From contig NZ_JADOUY010000001.1 of the NCBI RefSeq assembly GCF_015752285.1, positions 558,001 through 622,000 on the forward strand: a DNA stretch of 64,000 bases, written 5' to 3'. The position numbers and the translations under genes were made by a program. The notes below the pieces were generated by a model, which saw only the letters and a program-made list of their open reading frames with translations, made no database searches and had not been told where the DNA came from. Shown piece after piece: positions 58,675 through 64,000 of the stretch (position 1 is its first letter; each line of letters begins with the position of its first letter). This stretch comes from Mycetocola_A sp015752285 (GTDB lineage Bacteria; Actinomycetota; Actinomycetes; Actinomycetales; Microbacteriaceae).

Positions 58675-61620
58675 ATGACCTCCCCGGCGGCCAGCCCTTC
58701 GATGATCGGACGCGAGTCCGAACTCACCGAACTGCGCTCGGCGCTCGCCGGCGTCCTGCTCGGCATCCCTCGGGGCGTCGTCGTGTCAGGGGAGGCCGGC
58801 ATCGGCAAGACCCGGCTGTTCGAAGAGTTTCTGGTCGAGGCATCCCGCGACGCGATCGTCGTCTCGGGCCAATGCGTCGACCTCGGAGCGGTCGGTGCTC
58901 CGTATGCTCCGATCAAAGGCGTGATGCGTGGCCTCGTCGACGAGATCGGCGCCGAAGCGCTGCTCGAAGCCGGCGGGCCGGGTCGCGACGCGCTCACCGC
59001 GCTGCTCCCCGAACTCGGCGACGCTACCGTCGACCGCAACGCCGGGCTCAACCGATTGCACGAGACCGTCGCCGTCGTGCTCGAAACGGTGTCGCTCCGC
59101 TCGCCGATCGTGGTTGTGATCGAAGACCTCCACTGGGCAGACGACGCCACGCTCAACCTTCTCCGCTTCCTGCTGCGGGTGCTCAATCGCGGCCCCATCC
59201 TTCTTCTTCTCAGTTTTCGCACCGAAGACGTGCCGCGAGGCCATCCGCTCCGTGGCCTCGTCTCCGAACTCGAACGGTCACGGAGTGTCGCGAGAATCGA
59301 CCTCCAGCGACTCGGTCGGTCAGACGTTCGACGCCAGGTGCAGGAGATCCTCGGAGGCCTGCCGGACGACGAGGCGTTCGACAGCGTCTTCTCCCGCAGT
59401 GAGGGCATCCCGTTCTTCGTCGAAGAGCTCGTGGGCTTCGACGAAACCTGCGAGGGTGACCTCCCATGGACGCTCCGCGAACTTCTTCTTGCGCGCTACG
59501 AGCGCCTCAGTGACGAGGCTCAGCATCTGCTCCGGTTGCTCTCAGCAGGCGGGGTGAGGGTCGGGCACGACCTGCTCGTCACGGTGTATGACGGCGACGC
59601 CAGCGTACTCGATCGGGTGGTGCGCGAAGCAGTGCTCGCCAACATTCTCGTCGCTGACGAGCGCAGTTACGCCTTTCGTCACGCGCTCGTGCGCGAGGCC
59701 ATCCACGCCGACCTCCTCCCCGGGGAGCGCACGCGCTTCCACACCCGTTTCGCCGAAGCCCTCGAAGCCGTCACTGACCACCGGCGCGTCGCCACCGAGA
59801 TCTCGTACCACTGGCTTTCCGCCCATGACGCTGCGAAAGCGTTCCCGGCATCGCTCCGAGCGATGGTCGAAGCCCGGGCGACCTACGCATACGGGTCTGC
59901 AGCCCAAATGGGTGAACGCGCGCTCGAACTCTGGGATCAGGTGCCGGACGCCGAGTCCGTCGCGAACCGCAAGAAGGTCGACCTGATCGCCCAGACGGCA
60001 TCTGCCTTGCGGAACGCGGGGGAAGAAGAACGGGCACTCGCCATGGTCAACCTGGCGCTTGCGGAGTGCCCGCGTGACGACGCGCTCCGATATGCGCGGC
60101 TGCTGCGCGATAAGGCCATGTACCTCGGCAACAGCGGCAGACCGGGCTCCATTACGCTGCTCCGCGAGGCCCTCGAACTCGTACCGAGCGGATCGACCGG
60201 GCTGGCCGGCACTTCCGGTCTTGCCGGGACGACCCTCACTGCGGCGGAACTCCGATCGGCGTTGCTCACCGGCCTGGCCGGTCGCCTCATGATCGAGGGC
60301 CGTTTCGTCGAGGCGAAAACGGTCGCGCGTGAGGGTCTCGACGAAGCCCAGGCCGCCGGCTCCGACCGTCACGCGTCGATCGCATCGAACATCTACGGAG
60401 CGGCCCTGATCGACGCAGGCGAGATCGACGAAGGACACGTGCACCTCGACAACGCCCGCCGACTGGCAGAGAACGACACGAGCGCCATGCTGCGTTACCG
60501 CGTCAACGCTTCTGACGCCGAATATCTTCTCGGCCACTACGCCACGGCCCTGCAGATCGCCGAACTCGGCATCGCCCGCGCTCACGAGCTGGGTGTCGAA
60601 CGCAGCTCGGGAATCATCCTGCAATCCAACGCCGTCGATCCGCTTATCGCGCTCGGCGAATGGGACCGCGCCGATCACCTGGTCGATCGCGCCCTGACCC
60701 TCCTGCCGTCGGCGGTCTTCAACGCCTATCTCCAGCGCGCGCGGATCTTCCTGATGCTGTGGCGCGGCGACGTCGATGGTGCAGCGAGGCTCTACCGGAG
60801 CCTGCGAGCGGGGTTCCTCGCGCTGGCCCACGTCGAGATGCAGGTGACGCTCGGCCACGCACGCCTCGCCGCAGAGCTCGCCCTGGCGAGAAATGACCCG
60901 GAGCAGGCCTGGTCAGACGTGTCTGTGTTGCTCGGGCCCGAGCACCGGATGTACCCGGGATACGACCTGCCCTTGCTCGCAACGGCCGCACGGGTACTCG
61001 CTGTGCTGCGGTCCGGCGACAGCGGCCTCGCTGCCAGAGAAGACGCCACCGCCGAAGCTCGCATGCGCGAGCTCGCCACCGACCTCGCTTTCTGGCCGAC
61101 GAGCCCTGTCTGGTTGCCTGTGTTCGAGGCCGAACTGTCTGGCGCAGATGGCGACGGGCAAGATCCTGACGCCTGGCGCCTGGCCGGCGAAGCGATCGCG
61201 GGCGATGCCGCTGCGCCCGCTCACCTGCACTCATATGCCCTGCTGCGTACGGGTCGAGCACACGCCGAAGCAGGCGACCGGGCGTCTGCCACGGCATCCC
61301 TCCAGGCGGCTGTTGCCGAGGCCGGCCTTCTGGGCGCCGGACTGATCTCGACCGAGGCAGCCGCCGTGGCTGCGCGGGCAGGGATAGCCCTCGACGGCCA
61401 GCCGATGAGACAGACAAGGGATGCCGCCGAGCTCACCGCTCGTGAGCGTCAGGTGCTCGAGCTGATCGCACAGGGTCTCAGCAACCGGCAGATCGGCGAA
61501 CAGCTGTTCATCAGCGCAAAGACCGCGAGCGTGCACGTGTCTGCGATTCTCCGCAAGCTGGGGGCATCGACCCGCACAGAGGCCGCGTTCCTCGCACGCG
61601 AACTTGTCACGACACCGTAG
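58675..61620 (+). CDS. Large LuxR-family transcriptional regulator (LAL type)
   Basis: A 981-residue protein. An N-terminal AAA ATPase (Walker A GEAGIGKTRLFEEF, Walker B VVVIEDLHWADDATL, sensor LLLSFRTEDVPRGHP) is followed by about 450 residues of TPR-like helical repeats and a C-terminal LuxR-type helix-turn-helix (ELTARERQVLELIAQGLSNR, then QIGEQLFISAKTASVHVSAI). Large ATP-binding LuxR (LAL) regulators, including MalT, respond to small molecules and activate transcription. A longer start at GTG 58576 (GTGA overlap with the 79-aa gene) cannot be excluded; 58675 is chosen because conserved sequence begins near MTSPAASPSMIGRESEL. The possible targets are unknown. Confidence 0.9.
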   Translation: MTSPAASPSMIGRESELTELRSALAGVLLGIPRGVVVSGEAGIGKTRLFEEFLVEASRDAIVVSGQCVDLGAVGAPYAPIKGVMRGLVDEIGAEALLEAGGPGRDALTALLPELGDATVDRNAGLNRLHETVAVVLETVSLRSPIVVVIEDLHWADDATLNLLRFLLRVLNRGPILLLLSFRTEDVPRGHPLRGLVSELERSRSVARIDLQRLGRSDVRRQVQEILGGLPDDEAFDSVFSRSEGIPFFVEELVGFDETCEGDLPWTLRELLLARYERLSDEAQHLLRLLSAGGVRVGHDLLVTVYDGDASVLDRVVREAVLANILVADERSYAFRHALVREAIHADLLPGERTRFHTRFAEALEAVTDHRRVATEISYHWLSAHDAAKAFPASLRAMVEARATYAYGSAAQMGERALELWDQVPDAESVANRKKVDLIAQTASALRNAGEEERALAMVNLALAECPRDDALRYARLLRDKAMYLGNSGRPGSITLLREALELVPSGSTGLAGTSGLAGTTLTAAELRSALLTGLAGRLMIEGRFVEAKTVAREGLDEAQAAGSDRHASIASNIYGAALIDAGEIDEGHVHLDNARRLAENDTSAMLRYRVNASDAEYLLGHYATALQIAELGIARAHELGVERSSGIILQSNAVDPLIALGEWDRADHLVDRALTLLPSAVFNAYLQRARIFLMLWRGDVDGAARLYRSLRAGFLALAHVEMQVTLGHARLAAELALARNDPEQAWSDVSVLLGPEHRMYPGYDLPLLATAARVLAVLRSGDSGLAAREDATAEARMRELATDLAFWPTSPVWLPVFEAELSGADGDGQDPDAWRLAGEAIAGDAAAPAHLHSYALLRTGRAHAEAGDRASATASLQAAVAEAGLLGAGLISTEAAAVAARAGIALDGQPMRQTRDAAELTARERQVLELIAQGLSNRQIGEQLFISAKTASVHVSAILRKLGASTRTEAAFLARELVTTP

Positions 61621-61635
61621 CCGACCGGTCGCCTG

Positions 61636-62079
61636 TCAGTTCGCCGTCGCGCCACCCTCGGCGAGGTACGCCAGGCGCTGCAGCGTCTCGGTGTTGCGCG
61701 CGTGCAGCATCGCCTGCCGGACCGGCGCCGGGATGTAGAGGCCAGGGCCGCGCACGGCGTCTTCACCGATGCGGACGACGCATCCGTTCTTGCGGGGCTT
61801 CACATCGAGCGTGACGTGCGCTTCGCCGATCGGCCATCCGCGAGCCTTGATCTTCATGTGATGGGGCGGGTCCCACTCCAGAACCGAGGTGGAGTCGTTG
61901 ATGAGGAAAGGCCAGACACCGAACGAGTGGAACAGCCGCGCTCCCTCGGAGGGCCAGGCGTCGTCGACGTCGCGCATGCGGGACGCCCCGACGACCCAGC
62001 TGGGGTACAGCCAGCCGTTCCCCAGCACCGCGAACACCTCGTCTGGTGTCGCCTCGATGTAGCGGTAGTTGACGGACAT
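61636..62079 (-). CDS. SRPBCC (polyketide cyclase/START-like) family protein
   Basis: A 147-residue protein with a beta-strand opening MSVNYRYIEATPDEVFAVLG, the curved-sheet pattern of SRPBCC ligand-binding proteins (WVVGASRMRDVDDAWPSEGA, MKIKARGWPIGEAHVTLDVK) and a C-terminal helix. SRPBCC proteins bind hydrophobic ligands in a deep cavity. The gene follows the FAD-oxidoreductase gene on the same strand with 7 nt between, with GTAGGAG just before the ATG, so the two are an operon and may act on the same lipid or isoprenoid. Confidence 0.9.
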   Translation of the reverse strand: MSVNYRYIEATPDEVFAVLGNGWLYPSWVVGASRMRDVDDAWPSEGARLFHSFGVWPFLINDSTSVLEWDPPHHMKIKARGWPIGEAHVTLDVKPRKNGCVVRIGEDAVRGPGLYIPAPVRQAMLHARNTETLQRLAYLAEGGATAN

Positions 62080-62086
62080 GGTTCTC

Positions 62087-63550
62087 CTACAGGTTGGCGG
62101 AATCGGGAGCGAGCGAGGGGGCAGACGACCGGCCGAACACGTCGTGCAGAGCGAGCAACGCGGCGTTGTAGCCGGGCAATCCGTGCACGCCTGGCCCCGG
62201 TGGGGTGGAAGACGAGCACAGGTAGACGCCGTCGAGCGGTGTGCGCCAAGGCTGAGCGGAGAGCACGGGACGTGCGAGCAGCTGGGGCAGGTTGACGTCG
62301 CCGGCAGAGATGTCGCCCCGCACGTAGTTGGGGTTGTAGTGCTGGTATTCGATGGCGGTCTTCGATGACGATGCGAGGATGAGATCACGGAACCCGGGGG
62401 CGAAGCGCTCGATCTGCGCAATGATCGCCTCGGTCCGGTTGACCGTCGACCCGGCGGGAACGTGGGTATATGCCCAGAGGGTGTGCTTGCCCTCTGGCGC
62501 ACGGCTGGGGTCGAAGCTGCTCGGCTGGGACACGAGCACGTAGGGGTTCTCCGGATGCCTGCCGCGAGCGACGTCCCGTTCGGCCCGGGCGATCTCGGCC
62601 CGGGTTCCGCCGAGGTGCAGGGTGCCTGTCAGGGCAAGTTCCGGGTTCGTCCACGGCACCGGGCCCGACAGCGCGAAGTCGACCTTGGCCACGGCGTTGC
62701 CGTACCTGAACCGGCTGAGCCTGGCCGAGTACCCGGCCGGGAGGCGATTGCCGGCGATCTGCTGGAGTCCGCGAGGGCTGGTATCGAGCAGCACGGCACG
62801 GCTCGGTTCGAGTTCACGGAGGCTGGTGACCTCGTGGCCGGTGATGATCTCGCCGCCGTGCGCGACGACATCCGCCGCCATCGCGTCGACGATGCTCTGG
62901 CTGCCGCCGACCGGGATCGGCCAGCCGCCGGCGTGGGCGTAGGTGGCGAGAACGAGGCCCGCTGCGGCCGGCGCGAGGCCGGGCAGCGGACGGATCGGAT
63001 GAGCGAGCACGCCGGTGAGGAGCGCAGGGGCGACGTCGCCCTTCCAGCGGGCGTTCCAGAACGGGCCGCCCTGTTCGAGCACACGCAGGCCGAAGCGGGT
63101 GAGGGTGATCGGATGCCGCGGAACGCGCAACGGGGAGGTCGATGTGAACTGCGCGATGGCATCCGCGTTTCCGGAGAGGGGTTCGAACAGGTGTTTCCAG
63201 GCCCGTCCGTCGACGCCGAGGCTGTCTGCGGTGCGCTCGAGGGAGCGCCAGGCCAGGCCGGCTTCGCCGTGGTCGAGCGGGTGTGCGTATGCGATGTCAG
63301 GGTTGACGAAGTCGATGCGGTCGGTGAGGCCGAACTTCTGGAAGAACCCGGATGCGTACGCCATCGGGTGCACGGCGGAGCAGACGTCGTGGTGGAAGCC
63401 GGGGAGTGTCACTTCCGAGGTGCGGGCACCTCCACCGATGGTGTCTGCGCGTTCGTAGACGCGGACGGAGACGCCCGCTCTCGCGAGCGTCACCGCGGCT
63501 GCCAGACCGTTCGGTCCGGCTCCGATCACAAGGGCATCTGGCTGAGTCAT
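62087..63550 (-). CDS. CrtI-like FAD-dependent oxidoreductase (phytoene dehydrogenase family)
   Basis: A 487-residue flavoprotein with the N-terminal FAD motif DALVIGAGPNGLAAAVTLAR, VRVYERADTIGGGARTSE, and C-terminal TPPGPGVHGLPGYNAALLAL that contacts FAD. The PhyDH/CrtI family includes carotenoid desaturases and saturases (retinol saturase-like); this wording, with HPMAYASGFFQKFGL and LSRFRYGNAVAKVDFALSGP, is close to the NAD(P)/FAD-dependent oxidoreductases of unknown lipid or isoprenoid substrate found widely in actinobacteria. No phytoene synthase is nearby, so carotenoid activity is not implied. Confidence 0.9.
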   Translation of the reverse strand: MTQPDALVIGAGPNGLAAAVTLARAGVSVRVYERADTIGGGARTSEVTLPGFHHDVCSAVHPMAYASGFFQKFGLTDRIDFVNPDIAYAHPLDHGEAGLAWRSLERTADSLGVDGRAWKHLFEPLSGNADAIAQFTSTSPLRVPRHPITLTRFGLRVLEQGGPFWNARWKGDVAPALLTGVLAHPIRPLPGLAPAAAGLVLATYAHAGGWPIPVGGSQSIVDAMAADVVAHGGEIITGHEVTSLRELEPSRAVLLDTSPRGLQQIAGNRLPAGYSARLSRFRYGNAVAKVDFALSGPVPWTNPELALTGTLHLGGTRAEIARAERDVARGRHPENPYVLVSQPSSFDPSRAPEGKHTLWAYTHVPAGSTVNRTEAIIAQIERFAPGFRDLILASSSKTAIEYQHYNPNYVRGDISAGDVNLPQLLARPVLSAQPWRTPLDGVYLCSSSTPPGPGVHGLPGYNAALLALHDVFGRSSAPSLAPDSANL

Positions 63551-63746
63551 TGGTCGTCAGTATGGCATCGGGGCGAATGATGCGGAGACCCCTTGACGGC
63601 ATCCCGCCACACCCGAAGGTGGGTGCCGTACAGGCCACAGACGCGTGGCGTTCACGTAACGTTCGGAATACTCTGGTCGAATAGTGACGTAACCGAACCA
63701 TGGTGTTAGGGAACGAGCAGCACCGCCAAACCCGATTGGACGGATT

Positions 63747-64000
63747 GTGACTACGCGAACGGCCGAGTACCCGAGGCCGGATCACTTCATACTTCACATC
63801 AGCGACACGCATCTGCTCGCCGGAGGCAACAAGCTTTACGGTTCAGTAGACAGCGAGACGCACCTCAGGCAGGTATTCACCGAACTTGAGGCCTCCGGGG
63901 GTCGCCCCGAAGCCATCGTCTTCACCGGAGACCTCGCCGACCGGGGTGAGCCCGAAGCCTACGAGCGCATCAGGCGCATCGTCGATCCGGTCGCCAGCCG
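63747..64000 (+). CDS. Calcineurin-like phosphodiesterase (CpdA family), 3' end outside window
   Basis: From the GTG at 63747 the frame reads VTTRTAEYPRPDHFILHISD then THLLAGGNKLYGSVDS, and later AIVFTGDLADRGEPEAYERI, running off the window. The metallophosphoesterase motifs D-x-H (SDTHL) and G-D-x(2)-D/N (GDLAD) are present. Proteins with this layout are CpdA/Rv0805-like cyclic nucleotide phosphodiesterases. Only 84 residues are visible. The 196-bp gap upstream (63551-63746), shared with the divergent oxidoreductase gene, should contain both promoters. Confidence 0.88.
   Translation, partial: MTTRTAEYPRPDHFILHISDTHLLAGGNKLYGSVDSETHLRQVFTELEASGGRPEAIVFTGDLADRGEPEAYERIRRIVDPVAS

Overview
The window is a high-GC actinobacterial chromosome segment centred on the replication origin, and most likely comes from the family Microbacteriaceae. 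The evidence is the conserved actinobacterial gene order (rodA-pbpA-pknA-pknB-crgA, then gyrA-gyrB-recF-dnaN-dnaA / rpmH-rnpA-yidD-yidC-jag-rsmG-parA-parB), many GTG starts, 4-base ATGA/GTGA gene overlaps, leaderless promoters, ParB parS sites (GTTTCACGTGAAAC), and a very frequent GGATGCC/GGCATCC word. No genus can be fixed from sequence alone. Genes left of about 37.8 kb lie mostly on the minus strand from dnaA down to gyrA, and those right of it on the plus strand up to parB, as expected for two forks leaving the dnaA region.

Layout. 1-9.7 kb is accessory: a truncated methyltransferase, a small PLDc_N membrane protein, a ribbon-helix-helix (RHH) regulator + DUF4097 + DrrAB-type ABC exporter operon with a palindromic operator, a MacB-type ABC pair divergent from a NarL-type two-component system, and an orphan KtrB/TrkH potassium channel subunit. 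9.7-10.7 kb is a PfkB sugar kinase gene broken by a perfect 23-bp tandem duplication. 10.7-20 kb holds tRNA-Leu and the cell-wall growth/division signalling operon (fhaA, fhaB, pstP, rodA, pbpA, pknA, pknB). 20-26.6 kb has a three-gene stress/envelope operon, a glutamine amidotransferase, class E sortase, crgA, rhomboid protease, cyclophilin and a NUDIX hydrolase.

26.7-44.3 kb is the origin core: tRNA-Ala, tRNA-Ile, DUF3566, gyrA, gyrB, DUF721, recF, gnd, dnaN, a DnaA-box intergenic region, dnaA, a second DnaA-box intergenic region, rpmH, rnpA, yidD, yidC, jag, rsmG, a 1.1-kb parS array containing a decayed GIY-YIG gene, then parA and parB. Together these genes initiate replication, relieve supercoiling, insert membrane proteins, start ribosome/RNase P synthesis and segregate the new origins.

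44.3-52.1 kb (ddl, aminotransferase, trxA, trxB, murJ, DUF6049) links thioredoxin and peptidoglycan lipid II functions. 52.2-58.1 kb has a DksA/TraR-type zinc finger, a MutT-like NUDIX hydrolase, a RecQ helicase fused to a phosphoribosyltransferase-like domain, and several small monocistronic genes with leaderless promoters. 58.3-64 kb has a large LuxR-family (LAL) regulator, an SRPBCC protein, a CrtI-like FAD oxidoreductase and the start of a calcineurin-like phosphodiesterase. I saw no rRNA operon, insertion sequence, prophage or CRISPR array. The most noteworthy signals are the repeat-built parS array with its gene remnant, the 23-bp duplication in the sugar kinase, a parS-like site inside pknB, a DnaA-box pair 12-14 kb from the origin beside crgA, and the recurrent GGATGCC word.
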